A DNA stretch of 64,000 nucleotides from Gammaproteobacteria bacterium (GTDB lineage Bacteria; Pseudomonadota; Gammaproteobacteria; Steroidobacterales; GCA-2729495). The stretch lies in contig JANQPY010000035.1 of NCBI GenBank assembly GCA_028285245.1, positions 86,920 to 150,919 of the forward strand. Direction: 5' to 3'. The translations under genes and the position numbers were made by a program. Positions 43,518 through 51,920 of the stretch are shown one piece after another; positions within the stretch are counted from its first letter, which is position 1; every line of letters begins with the position of its first letter. The notes under the pieces are model-generated. The model worked only from the letters and a program-made list of their open reading frames with translations. It was not told the origin of the DNA and ran no database searches.

Positions 43518-45017
43518 TCACAACACCGTGTGCTGCGCCAGAAACTCCTCCGCCGCATCGAATATGCGCGCCTTGCGTTCTGGGTCGAGCCGGTCGAGCG
43601 TTCTGGTAGTGAACGACAGGCGCGGATTCGACTGAAAGAACTTCCGGTGTTTATCCACAAAGCGCCAGTAGAGGCCGTCAACCGTATCGCACCATTCACC
43701 GCGCTTGTAGTCGCTCATCTTCAGCAGGTAGTTGGAACCGCAGATATACGGCTTGGTGGCGAATAGACCACCATCACTGAACAAGCCCATGCCGTAGACA
43801 TTCGGACCCATGACCCATGCCGAGGAATCCACATACATCTCCATGAACCAACGGTGTGCGGAAGCGGGCCGTATCTCCGCCAGAGTCATCAGATTGCCCA
43901 GCACCATCAGTCTGATGATGTGGTGGCTCCAGCCGTATCGGGTTGCCTGGCTGATCGCATCGTCCAGAGGCGGGATACCAGTGCTTGCGGTACGCCAGGC
44001 ATCGGTCATCTCACGCCCGGCCTGCCAGAAGTTGCCGGCCGCCTGCCCGGCGCTGTGTTCGCGGTAGACGCCACGAATAAACTCGCGCCAGCCGATGAGC
44101 TGGCGCACAAAGCCCTCCAGACTCGGGAGTGGCACATCATTTTCTGCCGCGAAGTCCAGTGCCTCGCGCAAACATTCTTCCGGCGTCAACAGGCCCAGGT
44201 TCAGCGCCGGACTGAGGAGGCTGTGAAACACGGTGTGGGTGCGCTGACTAATGGCATCTTCATAGGGACCAAACTGAGCGAACCGCCAATGCAGGAACTC
44301 TTGCAACCACGCTCGCGCATCGCCTCGCGTGACTGGCCACCAGAACTCGCGCGCATCGCCTGGGTGACCAGCAAAGTGGGTGCTTACGAGATCAATGACT
44401 TCGCCCACACCAGCAGACGGCTTTGCAAACGTTACGGCCGGAGGGTCAACGCTCTTTGGCAGCTTGCGGCGATTCTCCGCATCAAAGCTCCACTGGCCTC
44501 CAACCGGTTTGCCCTGATCATCCAGAAGAACGTTTAGTCTCTTGCGCTGGCGCTGATAGAAGCTGGCCATGCGCAGGTTCTTCTCACTACCTGATAGCTG
44601 TTTGAAGTCCTCGCGAGATGTGACGAACATCGCCGAAGATAGCTCGGTACGATCCCACCGCTCCTGCGCGGCCAAATCCAGGATCCGGCGTTCAATACCT
44701 TTGTTCTCGATTTCAAAGTGAATAAGCCGACGAACGTTGAGCTCATGCGCATGCTCTCGCAGTCGTTGCTCGAATGATTGTTCCGAATGCGGCTCGAGCT
44801 CCCGGTAGCAGACCTCGAATCCCGCGTTGCGCAGCTCTTGCGCGTAGGCACGCATCGCCGACAGGATCAGCACGAGTTTCTGCTGATGATGATAAACATG
44901 CGTGCACAGGCCGGGGTCTTCCGCCATGAAGACGGGCGAACCTCGATAGGCGGCAAGATGCTCGGGTGGGAAAAGCTGATTGCCGAGAATCAGAATCAGA
45001 GACTGATTGGACGGCAC
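43518..45017 (-). CDS. Photolyase/cryptochrome of the FeS-BCP branch, apparently without the iron-sulfur cluster
   Basis: 499 aa. It has the N-terminal Rossmann part (LILILGNQLFPPEHL, then CYRELEPHSEQSFEQRL) and the FAD domain with WREFIRGVY, YGWSHHIIRLMVLGN, SSAWVMGPNVYGMG. The family (COG3046, prokaryotic 6-4 photolyases) usually carries a 4Fe-4S site with a YCxxC pair and further Cys after RMSDY; here KMSDYKRGEWCDTVDGLYW is shorter and has only one Cys. The protein repairs UV photoproducts or acts as a photoreceptor. It follows the sigma/anti-sigma genes on the same strand, with 100 bp between. Confidence 0.85.
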   Translation of the reverse strand: MPSNQSLILILGNQLFPPEHLAAYRGSPVFMAEDPGLCTHVYHHQQKLVLILSAMRAYAQELRNAGFEVCYRELEPHSEQSFEQRLREHAHELNVRRLIHFEIENKGIERRILDLAAQERWDRTELSSAMFVTSREDFKQLSGSEKNLRMASFYQRQRKRLNVLLDDQGKPVGGQWSFDAENRRKLPKSVDPPAVTFAKPSAGVGEVIDLVSTHFAGHPGDAREFWWPVTRGDARAWLQEFLHWRFAQFGPYEDAISQRTHTVFHSLLSPALNLGLLTPEECLREALDFAAENDVPLPSLEGFVRQLIGWREFIRGVYREHSAGQAAGNFWQAGREMTDAWRTASTGIPPLDDAISQATRYGWSHHIIRLMVLGNLMTLAEIRPASAHRWFMEMYVDSSAWVMGPNVYGMGLFSDGGLFATKPYICGSNYLLKMSDYKRGEWCDTVDGLYWRFVDKHRKFFQSNPRLSFTTRTLDRLDPERKARIFDAAEEFLAQHTVL

Positions 45018-45117
45018 CGATCTAGAGCTCAGGTTCCGGCATCAGGCTAAGCGTACAGAGCGTCGGGCGACCAGATGAGTAGGGATGGAACAGATAAGCG
45101 GACTGCCCTCGGAGCGA

Positions 45118-45597
45118 CTAGGTCCCAAGCGGGATCTGCAGTATCAACAATGCCCCATCGCGCGTTGTCACCGAGTCATGCCAGCTCCCCTTGGGCGCGA
45201 AGTGAAAATCCCCGATACCCAGCTCGACGCCGTCGATGGTCAGATCTCCCTTAAGTACATAAACCAGCTCATCGACAGGATGGTAGTGCCGGTCCGCGGA
45301 AGCACCCGGTTGCAGCTCCAGCATACAAAGCTCGCTGCCTTCATCCGTATCGGTCTTGAGCGTTTTCTTGCGGGTCTTGTCGTCGACTTGCACCCACGAA
45401 GACTCATCGGCGTCTCGCACGGTGATCATCTGAGGAGCACCGCGGTCTGATTTATCGACTCTATCCATGACCCGCGCACGCATTTGCTCTCGCAAACGTG
45501 CGTCGATATCCACGCTGTTGATGGCCTCACCCAGCGCGTCATAAACATCCTCGAACGAGGTTTCAGCCACTGACGCTTGTTTGTCTTTTGGATCCAT
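45118..45597 (-). CDS. Cupin anti-sigma factor, ChrR-like, lacking the zinc anti-sigma motif
   Basis: 159 aa: a short helical N-terminus (FEDVYDALGEAINSVDIDARLREQMRARVMDRV) and a cupin barrel with His104, His106, Glu110 and His140 (RHYHPVDE ... GSWH), the ligand set for a metal. ChrR of Rhodobacter binds RpoE with an HxxxCxxC zinc domain and senses singlet oxygen through its cupin. No such motif is seen here, so contact must differ, or the protein is a ChrR-type sensor without that domain. It overlaps nothing; it starts 2 bp after the sigma gene ends. Confidence 0.78.
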   Translation of the reverse strand: MDPKDKQASVAETSFEDVYDALGEAINSVDIDARLREQMRARVMDRVDKSDRGAPQMITVRDADESSWVQVDDKTRKKTLKTDTDEGSELCMLELQPGASADRHYHPVDELVYVLKGDLTIDGVELGIGDFHFAPKGSWHDSVTTRDGALLILQIPLGT

Positions 45598-45599
45598 GA

Positions 45600-46322
45600 T
45601 TACGCTTCAGCGGTCGTCTCAGGCTCGTCGATTGCCAGGCGCAGGGCCGTCAGCCCTCGCCGAATCTGCGTCTTGACCGTACCAAGCGGTTGACCGGTAA
45701 TGCCGGCAATCTCCGCATGAGAGTGGCCACGGAAGAAGGACAGCGCAATAAGCTGCCGTTGTTCCGGCTGCAATGTCTCCAACGCCCTATAAATGGATGA
45801 GCGCCGATCTAGCCACTCCAGCCAGTTCTCCGGACCTTCGTCTGCGTCTGAACTGGCTGAAAGCTGATCCGCTGGAATCGCTGTCGTATCGGGTGAGCGT
45901 GCTTTCTCGCGGCGCAGGATATCGATGCTGCGGCTTCTGCTAAGCATAAGTAACCAGCTCACCGGAGTACCGCGTGCACTATCAAAGCTGACCGAGCGCT
46001 CCCAAATCTGGATGTAGACATCGCCCACAACCTCTTCGGCAAGCTCATGGCGGGAAACCACCCGCATCGCCATGGAGTAGACGCGGCTTACCGTCGCATC
46101 GTAGAGCGCGTTAAACGAAGCCCTGTTACCCGCCGCCACCTGCTCCAGCAAAGCCGCAAGAGCGGTAGCCGACTCGGGCTCCTGTAAAGCGGACTGTGCA
46201 GCCTGATTTTTCACTGGCCCGAGTATAGCCGACCGCCCGGTTGGCGAGCTCCGGGGTGACAAGGCACCGCTTTCGGCCTTGGGTACCAGTGTGCCTGCAC
46301 CGACTGCTACGACTTGTGACAT
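45600..46322 (-). CDS. ECF-family RNA polymerase sigma factor (RpoE/ChrR-type, ECF11-like)
   Basis: 240 aa from the ATG at 46322; a GTG at 46214 gives 204 aa and is equally plausible, since the first 50 residues are not typical. Region 2 is FNALYDATVSRVYSMAMRVVSRHELAEEVVGDVYIQIWE, with DILRREK; region 4 is LETLQPEQRQLIALSFFRGHSHAEIAGITGQPLGTVKTQIRRG. The adjoining ChrR-like cupin makes an RpoE-type singlet-oxygen regulator likely. The promoter-like blocks upstream suggest autoregulation and control of the divergent DUF4331 unit. Confidence 0.88.
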   Translation of the reverse strand: MSQVVAVGAGTLVPKAESGALSPRSSPTGRSAILGPVKNQAAQSALQEPESATALAALLEQVAAGNRASFNALYDATVSRVYSMAMRVVSRHELAEEVVGDVYIQIWERSVSFDSARGTPVSWLLMLSRSRSIDILRREKARSPDTTAIPADQLSASSDADEGPENWLEWLDRRSSIYRALETLQPEQRQLIALSFFRGHSHAEIAGITGQPLGTVKTQIRRGLTALRLAIDEPETTAEA

Positions 46323-46372
46323 ACGAGACCCGCTGGAAGCCGACTTGCTACACGCGCATTCCTGCGCGGTCC

Positions 46373-46405
46373 CCTTAATACGGCTCCAACGCGTGACTGG
46401 ATTCA
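46373..46405 (-). promoter_or_regulatory. ECF-type promoter candidate for the sigma gene
   Basis: On the - strand: TGAATCC (46405-46399), 16-bp spacer, CGTATTAAGG (46382-46373). The same elements recur on the + strand at 46429-46461. The positions suit a start of transcription about 50 bp before the ATG at 46322. The -35 resembles the TGATCC element described for RpoE of Rhodobacter. Confidence 0.6.
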
Positions 46406-46439
46406 CTCGCAATAATTGCTCGCGCGATTGAATCCAGTC
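46395..46439. repeat. 11-bp inverted repeat at the divergent promoter
   Basis: GACTGGATTCA (46395-46405) and TGAATCCAGTC (46429-46439) are perfect reverse complements 23 bp apart. They contain the two -35-like boxes, so the repeat is explained by the two divergent promoters with identical extended -35 regions. Confidence 0.85.
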
Positions 46440-46461
46440 GGCTGGCCCGCTGCGTATAAGG
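46429..46461 (+). promoter_or_regulatory. ECF-type promoter candidate for the DUF4331 gene
   Basis: TGAATCC (46429-46435), 17-bp spacer, CGTATAAGG (46453-46461). Transcription would start near 46466, about 35 bp before the ATG at 46500. It matches the block on the opposite strand almost base for base in both boxes. Confidence 0.6.
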
Positions 46462-46499
46462 CTTGCAATTTCGCAATCCAACCGCAGGGGAACACTGCA

Positions 46500-48128
46500 A
46501 TGAAACGCAAGATATCAATCGCAATCGCCAGCGCCGTTATGGGCATCGCGGCGACCGCCGCCCTAGGCTCAAGCCATCGCGAGGCACCCTTCGTGACCAA
46601 GTATCCGCAAACAGATGCCACCGACTTCTACCTGTTTAACAGCTATGAGCCAGGCAGAGAGGGCTACGTCACGATGATCGCCAACTACGTTCCGGTGCAG
46701 GCCGCTTACGGGGGCCCACACTATTTCCCGCTCGATAGCCAAGCCCGGTATGAGATCCACGTGGACAATGATGGCGACAGCGTCGAGGACATCACGTTCC
46801 GTTTCCGCTTCAAGGATTCTCTGCCCAATGGCGAATCTCTGAAGCTAAACGTGGGCGGTGAGGAAATCTCGAGCGTCCTGAGAAACATCGCCACTATTGA
46901 TGCCAATAGCGCGCCGGGACTAAACCACCTCGAATCCTATACGGTTGAGCGGATCGACGGTGTTGCCCGACACCGGTCGAAGGGACCGCGTGCGACCCAC
47001 GCCAACACGGGCGAGGATCGTTTCGCGAAGCCGTTCGACTATTCAGGCACCAAGACCTTTGGCGGCCCCGGCAACTACACTGACTATGCTGACGGATTTG
47101 TTCACCCGATCAATCTGCCCGGATGCAGCTTGCCAGGCCGCGTATTCGTCGGACAACGCCACGAAGCCTTCAAAATCAGCCTCGGGGAAGTTTTTGATCT
47201 TGTGAATTTCGTGCCGATCGAGGGTGACAGCGCACCCGGTGCAGGCGATGGCGACGGCTTTCCGATGGGCATTACGCAATCCGAAGACCGCAACATACTG
47301 GCGCGGAACAATGTCACGTCGATTGCACTGGAGGTTCACTCGAGCTGCCTTACCTCGTCCGGTGAATCGGTGGTCGGGGCCTGGACCTCGGCGAGCCTTC
47401 GGCAAATCAATATATTTAATCCGCGTCCTACGTTCGAGAAGCCCGAGATCAGCGGTGGTCGTTTCGTGCAGGTTTCCCGTTTGTCCGCGCCGCTGGTGAA
47501 CGAGCTGTTCATCGGATTCGACCGGAAGGACCGCTTCAATGCGAGTCAGCCAAAGGACGATAGGCAATTTCTAACCTTCGTCACCAACCCGGGACTGCCC
47601 GCGATTCTGGATTCTCTGTTCAGAGGCCCGGTCAATAGCATCCTCGAGGGGACACCGGACTTTGTGCCATTCGACAACCTGGCGCCAAGTAACTTTCCTC
47701 GGCAGGACCTGGTGACAGCCTTCCTGACGGGGTTCCCCGGCGTTAATCAGTTCGCGCACGTAGCGCCAGGCGAAATGTTGCGGCTCAATACTGAGTTTGA
47801 GGCGACGCCCCGAGATCTGCAGCAGCCGCTGGGGCTCGCAGCGGGTGACTTTGCCGGTTTTCCGAATGGCCGCAGGCCGGGTGATGACGTGGTAGATATT
47901 GCCTTGCGCGTAGCCATGGGCGCGCTGTGCCATGACCTTCCGCTAGGCATGAATGGCGATCCCGTCAATCTGGGGCTCTGCACCCCAGGCGATGCGCCTA
48001 CGGGACAAGTGGCGTTTACTGATGGTGCACCGCTCACAGCGCGTGACCTCAACAACAGCTTTCCGTACCTGCTGACACCGTATCCCGGGTCACCGGTGGA
48101 CGCGCCGCTGCCACAACCCACCAATTGA
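46500..48128 (+). CDS. DUF4331 exported protein
   Basis: 542 aa from the ATG at 46500, preceded by AGGGGA. A signal peptide (RKISIAIASAVMGIAATAALG) leads to the DUF4331 hallmark SSHREAPFVTKYPQTDATDFYLF, then VDNDGDSVEDITFRFRF and VAPGEMLRLNTEF, PLGMNGDPVNLGLCTP. The family is secreted and widespread but uncharacterised. It is divergent from the ECF sigma gene with an apparent sigma-dependent promoter, and 31 bp upstream of a lipoprotein gene that shares its transcript. Stress-linked envelope function is inference. Confidence 0.88.
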   Translation: MKRKISIAIASAVMGIAATAALGSSHREAPFVTKYPQTDATDFYLFNSYEPGREGYVTMIANYVPVQAAYGGPHYFPLDSQARYEIHVDNDGDSVEDITFRFRFKDSLPNGESLKLNVGGEEISSVLRNIATIDANSAPGLNHLESYTVERIDGVARHRSKGPRATHANTGEDRFAKPFDYSGTKTFGGPGNYTDYADGFVHPINLPGCSLPGRVFVGQRHEAFKISLGEVFDLVNFVPIEGDSAPGAGDGDGFPMGITQSEDRNILARNNVTSIALEVHSSCLTSSGESVVGAWTSASLRQINIFNPRPTFEKPEISGGRFVQVSRLSAPLVNELFIGFDRKDRFNASQPKDDRQFLTFVTNPGLPAILDSLFRGPVNSILEGTPDFVPFDNLAPSNFPRQDLVTAFLTGFPGVNQFAHVAPGEMLRLNTEFEATPRDLQQPLGLAAGDFAGFPNGRRPGDDVVDIALRVAMGALCHDLPLGMNGDPVNLGLCTPGDAPTGQVAFTDGAPLTARDLNNSFPYLLTPYPGSPVDAPLPQPTN

Positions 48129-48159
48129 TGGCTGGCGTTAACCTAAGGAGGTAATCATC

Positions 48160-48681
48160 ATGCGCACACTTAACTTCGCTCTCGTTCTTGGTGGCCTGCT
48201 AGTCGCAGGATGCGGGTCGGGTGGTCCTGATCCAGATCAGCAAAATGCGCCGCCGTCTCTCCGTTCGCTAGGGGACCAGGCCATACCCGCGAATCAGAGT
48301 ACTCAGTCGATGGACTTCGTTATCGCTGACGATCGCACGCCGGCTGAGGGGCTGATCGTCAGCGCGATGAGCGGCAATCCTGACCTGATACCAGCGGGTG
48401 GCATTGATCTTGGCGGCACCGGAGCCAGCCGATCGCTGGTCATCTCGCCGACGGCCGACGAGACCGGCATCGCTGATGTGACCGTAACCGTGACGGATGA
48501 GGCCGATCTGCAGACCTCGCAAACCATCGCGATTACGGTGCTACCGCAAAGCAAGGGCATAAGCGAATTTACCCGAATGTCCTTTGCTGACGGAGATGCC
48601 GGTGATCCAGCGCTCGTCAACGCGGTTGCGTTTACTCAAGACGCCGATGATGACGAGTTTGAAGACTTGTTGACGCCCTGA
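48160..48681 (+). CDS. Lipoprotein with an Ig/cadherin-like domain
   Basis: 173 aa after a strong AAGGAGG ribosome-binding site. Lipoprotein signal with LLVAGCGSGG. The mature chain has a proline- and glutamine-rich linker, then a single beta-sandwich-like repeat (IPANQSTQSMDFVIADD ... DVTVTVTDEADLQTSQTIAITVLP) as in Ig-like or cadherin-like modules, and an acidic tail (DADDDEFEDLL). No enzyme motif. It follows DUF4331 by 31 bp and ends at a terminator, so it is the second gene of that unit. Confidence 0.7.
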   Translation: MRTLNFALVLGGLLVAGCGSGGPDPDQQNAPPSLRSLGDQAIPANQSTQSMDFVIADDRTPAEGLIVSAMSGNPDLIPAGGIDLGGTGASRSLVISPTADETGIADVTVTVTDEADLQTSQTIAITVLPQSKGISEFTRMSFADGDAGDPALVNAVAFTQDADDDEFEDLLTP

Positions 48682-48708
48682 CTATCAGGATGAAACTGGC
48701 AACCCTAA

Positions 48709-48739
48709 GCGGCGCCCCATTCGGGGCGCCGCGTTTCTT
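48709..48739 (+). terminator. Intrinsic terminator after the DUF4331 unit
   Basis: GCGGCGCCCC (48709-48718), loop ATTC, GGGGCGCCGC (48723-48732), then GTTTCTT. A perfect 10-bp stem with a T-rich tail, 28 bp after the lipoprotein stop. Confidence 0.88.
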
Positions 48740-48740
48740 T

Positions 48741-48945
48741 ACCCGGCAGGGTGGAGCTCCTCGTATAGATTAACCGGGCAGACGCCACTGGCGGGACAGA
48801 AACTGCTCGCCAATCTCTTCGCAGGTTCTCGAGTTGGCTTCGCGCGCTACCGAACTGAAAGGAACGGGAGATGGGGCCAGGCGTGCACGTGAGTGCCAAA
48901 ATAGTGGTAGCCGGTTTGCAACGCGCTGCGAGAGGCCGAGAACAC
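48741..48945. other. Intergenic region, no supported gene
   Basis: On the - strand a frame ending QFLSRQWRLPG at about 48773 is open for some 50 codons but has no convincing start, and I recognise no family. It may be a decayed gene tail. Nothing else stands out. Confidence 0.3.
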
Positions 48946-49446
48946 TCAGCGCTCTGCGGCGACCAGCGACTCGATGGCTGCCCCGAACTCTTCCCGCGAC
49001 TTTCCTCCCTGCAGGATCTCGGCCAGCCCACCATCGCGGTCGAGCAAGTAGCTGGTTGGCAGCACTTCATTCCATGCCGGATCGATCACGCTGACAATGG
49101 CGTCCATTTGCGACTCCAGGCTCGCGTAGCTTTCAAAATCGGGGAACCATTGCTGCATGAAGGGCTCGACGACAGTCTCGAGGCTGGCGGCATCATCGAG
49201 AGATATGGCCACCAGCCTGAAGCCTGCGTCGGCGTGGACCTGCTCAAGCGATATCAGGTCGGGGATTTCTTTCAGGCAAGGACGGCACCACGTTGCCCAG
49301 AAATTCACCAGCACGACATTGCCGCGCTCCGCGTCCAGCACCTCTTGCAGGCCGCTGGCATCCAACGGCTGCAGTCGGTCGGCCGCAGCGGCAGACGCAA
49401 TGCATAGCCAAATCAGACTGAAGACGAGGACTAACCCGCGATGCAT
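48946..49446 (-). CDS. TlpA-like exported thioredoxin
   Basis: 166 aa with a signal peptide (LVFSLIWLCIASAAAA) and a thioredoxin fold: VVLVNFWATWCRPCLKEIPDLISLEQVHA, with the CRPC active site, and a cis-proline-type PTSYLLDRDGGLAEI. TlpA/ResA proteins act on disulfides in the periplasm, for example in cytochrome c or copper-site assembly. Just downstream (4 bp) of the BNR gene on the same strand. Confidence 0.88.
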   Translation of the reverse strand: MHRGLVLVFSLIWLCIASAAAADRLQPLDASGLQEVLDAERGNVVLVNFWATWCRPCLKEIPDLISLEQVHADAGFRLVAISLDDAASLETVVEPFMQQWFPDFESYASLESQMDAIVSVIDPAWNEVLPTSYLLDRDGGLAEILQGGKSREEFGAAIESLVAAER

Positions 49447-49450
49447 GGGG

Positions 49451-50791
49451 CTACGGCGAGAATGCGGTGCGGGTTGAACCAGCGCTGACTGGCACTAACC
49501 AGGCTTCCTCGTCACGCAAGAAAGAAACGTAGGCATTGCGCGCATCCGCCAAAACTTCGGGATGTGACAGTGTCCCTGCTGGCGCCGGCACTTCAACCGG
49601 AGTGCTAAAGGTCTCGCCCGCATCAACCGACACGCTCATGAAAATACGCCGCGGTCCGCCGGTCTTCGCGTGCCAGGCAACCAGCACGGTGGCAGCGTCG
49701 CGCGCTGCGACCGACGGAGAATCCGACACTAGCGCCTGCGGATGCATCAGGACAGACGGGCCGAAGGTTTTGCCCCGATCCTCAGAACGGGCAAAGTACA
49801 CACCCGATGGCTCCTGCCCTGCCGTATACCAGGCAGTGAATACGCGGCCGGCAGTTGCTGCGATGGCCGTGCGCTTCAGCGGACAGCCATTGATCTTCCA
49901 GCGGCCTTCACCGATGCGCACGGGCGATGTGAACTGTCTGCCGAGATCAGCGGACACTGCCACGGCGCTGTCGCGATACCCCTCTGGCGAAACCGGGCGG
50001 CTGGTCAGGAAAACCGAATTGCCATCTGCGGCTGCAGCGAGCTGACAGCACGGGCAAAAGTTGCCCTCGGCAAGCATTCGATCGGTCGCGAATGTCTCAC
50101 CCTGATCACGCGAAGTGGCTGAGAAAAGCGCGCCTTCCGTGTTGTCGGCTGTCATGAGGCGCGAGTCAATCCAAAACGCATGAACGCCGCCTGCGGTATC
50201 CGTAGTGAGCGTGCCAAAGGCATGGGCTGCCGCGAAGCCGCCGTGCATGATGGCACTCATGTCGTTCCCGGCTGGCGTACTCAGCGCCCGGGAGGCTGAG
50301 AAGCTCCGCCCGCCGTCGACTGATCTGGTGTACAGCGCAGCGATCATCGCCTTGCCGCTGCCAGGCTGCACTGCATTGCCGGGGAACATCACATGCACGA
50401 TGCCCGACGGGGCGACAGAGAGAACCGGCTTGCTAACCGAGAAGCCCCACACTTCGCCCGCCTCGTTATTGACACGCACTGGCTTACCCAGGCTGCCGCC
50501 AGGCGTGGGCGTACGCCGGTAATACAGTTCATCCGCGGCATCATGATTCATGCCGGTGCTATGGTCGCGAGGCTTGTCGATAGGGGTCTTGGCCACCCAA
50601 AGGACATGCAGGTTGCCGTCGGCGCTTAAGTCCATGTGCGGCGACAACGCCCGCTGATCAGTGGCACTGATGCGAACCGCATCACCGAAGCGAAGTGTCT
50701 CGGCGCCCAGGGTGTGGCCCGGTATCAGCAGGCATGCGACCCCTGCTGCGACGGCCAGCAAAACAATCGCCTGTTTGAGGTGACGAGACAT
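49451..50791 (-). CDS. Exported sialidase-fold (BNR/Asp-box) protein with a CPCC motif
   Basis: 446 aa with a signal peptide ([22 protein letters not shown]). At least five Asp-box-like repeats, [32 protein letters not shown] and SVDAGETF, define a six-bladed propeller. The classical sialidase Arg triad is not evident, so sialic-acid cleavage should not be assumed. FCPCCQL near residue 248 is an unusual cysteine group on the propeller. The adjacent TlpA-like thioredoxin, 4 bp downstream, may maintain it or use it as a partner. Confidence 0.78.
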   Translation of the reverse strand: MSRHLKQAIVLLAVAAGVACLLIPGHTLGAETLRFGDAVRISATDQRALSPHMDLSADGNLHVLWVAKTPIDKPRDHSTGMNHDAADELYYRRTPTPGGSLGKPVRVNNEAGEVWGFSVSKPVLSVAPSGIVHVMFPGNAVQPGSGKAMIAALYTRSVDGGRSFSASRALSTPAGNDMSAIMHGGFAAAHAFGTLTTDTAGGVHAFWIDSRLMTADNTEGALFSATSRDQGETFATDRMLAEGNFCPCCQLAAAADGNSVFLTSRPVSPEGYRDSAVAVSADLGRQFTSPVRIGEGRWKINGCPLKRTAIAATAGRVFTAWYTAGQEPSGVYFARSEDRGKTFGPSVLMHPQALVSDSPSVAARDAATVLVAWHAKTGGPRRIFMSVSVDAGETFSTPVEVPAPAGTLSHPEVLADARNAYVSFLRDEEAWLVPVSAGSTRTAFSP

Positions 50792-50959
50792 CGGAACGGA
50801 AGTTTAACCGATCCCCCACACCCGCTCGACGCTGCGGGTGCATTGGCCTCGCCAGAGGCACCGCCAGTCTGCAGCTCCGCAGGATGCCGCCAGACCTTGC
50901 GCCGAAACCAGCGCAGCGCTTCCGGCGAATTAAACATCAGGCAATGCCTGACCGCGCCA

Positions 50960-51103
50960 ATGCATAAGAAGCTACATCTGCCCTCAAAGACCTGTGCACG
51001 CTGCGGACGACCATTTTCGTGGCGGCGCAAGTGGTCTGATTGCTGGGAGTCTGTGCGCTACTGCTCCGAACGCTGCCGGCGGGCGCGTCAGGAAAATGCC
51101 TGA
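50960..51103 (+). CDS. DUF2256 zinc-ribbon-like small protein
   Basis: 47 aa. [28 protein letters not shown] is the DUF2256 signature, with four Cys for a zinc. The family is small, bacterial and often beside photolyase or DNA-repair genes; here it precedes nei and overlaps it by 8 bp, so the two are co-translated. Its precise role is unknown. Confidence 0.88.
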   Translation: MHKKLHLPSKTCARCGRPFSWRRKWSDCWESVRYCSERCRRARQENA

Positions 51104-51920
51104 GGGACCAGAAATACGCCTTGCGGCTGACCGCATTGCCAAAGCCCTTGTGGGCAAAGCAATGGACGACGTCGAGCTTGTGCCGCCAGCCCTGCGGCCG
51201 CAACAGAAGCTGTTGCTCGGTGCTACGGTGACGGCCATCGACACGCGCGGCAAGGCGATGCTCACGCGCTTCGACAATGGCCTCACGCTGTATAGCCACA
51301 ATCAACTCTACGGCAAATGGTACGTGACGCGTCGCGACCGGCCTCCGAAGACAGGGCGTAGCCTGCGCGTCGCACTCCACACAACCTATCACTCCGCCTG
51401 GTTGTACAGCGCATCCGACATTGAGCTACTGGATGAGGATGCAGTTAATCAGCATCCGTTCCTGACCAGGCTGGGGCCGGATGTGCTTGATCCAGTGCTG
51501 CGACCTGTGGATATCCGCAAGCGCCTCGAGGACCTGCGTTTCCGGAGACGCAGTCTGGCCGCGCTTTATCTGGACCAGGCTTTTCTCGCCGGCATTGGGA
51601 ACTACCTGAGGTCGGAAATTCTCTTCAGTGGTGGCGTCTACCCTTTCGACCGACCGATCGACCTGGATCGGACCAGCCTCACAAGGTTGGCCAGCGCCAC
51701 GCTGCGAGTGAGCCGGCGCGCATACAAGAACCGCGGAGTCACCGTGACCCAATCCGCGGTGGCGCCGCTGAAGAAAGCCGGCCAGAGATACCCCGAGTAT
51801 CGACACTGGGTATTTGCGCGCCCGGGCACAACCTGCCGGGTTTGCGACACGCCCATCGAGAAACACTCGGTGTCCGGCCGTTCGCTGTTTCTGTGCCCGG
51901 AGTGTCAGCCTGGAGCGTGA
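51096..51920 (+). CDS. nei: Endonuclease VIII-type DNA glycosylase/AP lyase
   Basis: 274 aa from the ATG at 51096, with GGAA close upstream. Catalytic Pro2 and Glu3 in [14 protein letters not shown], a Lys in GKAMLTRF, the H2TH domain ([20 protein letters not shown]) and a C-terminal zinc finger, [15 protein letters not shown] ... CPEC. It removes oxidised pyrimidines and cuts the strand. The last 16 bp overlap the convergent dioxygenase gene. With DinB and photolyase this adds a third repair activity in the window. Confidence 0.92.
   Translation: MPEGPEIRLAADRIAKALVGKAMDDVELVPPALRPQQKLLLGATVTAIDTRGKAMLTRFDNGLTLYSHNQLYGKWYVTRRDRPPKTGRSLRVALHTTYHSAWLYSASDIELLDEDAVNQHPFLTRLGPDVLDPVLRPVDIRKRLEDLRFRRRSLAALYLDQAFLAGIGNYLRSEILFSGGVYPFDRPIDLDRTSLTRLASATLRVSRRAYKNRGVTVTQSAVAPLKKAGQRYPEYRHWVFARPGTTCRVCDTPIEKHSVSGRSLFLCPECQPGA

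Noticed and set aside
46395..46439. Terminator formed by the 11-bp inverted repeat
   Set aside because: The 23-bp loop and lack of a T-run argue against it; the two arms fit -35 boxes of divergent promoters better.
49451..50791. Functional sialidase
   Set aside because: Asp boxes are present but the catalytic Arg triad and Tyr/Glu pair could not be placed.
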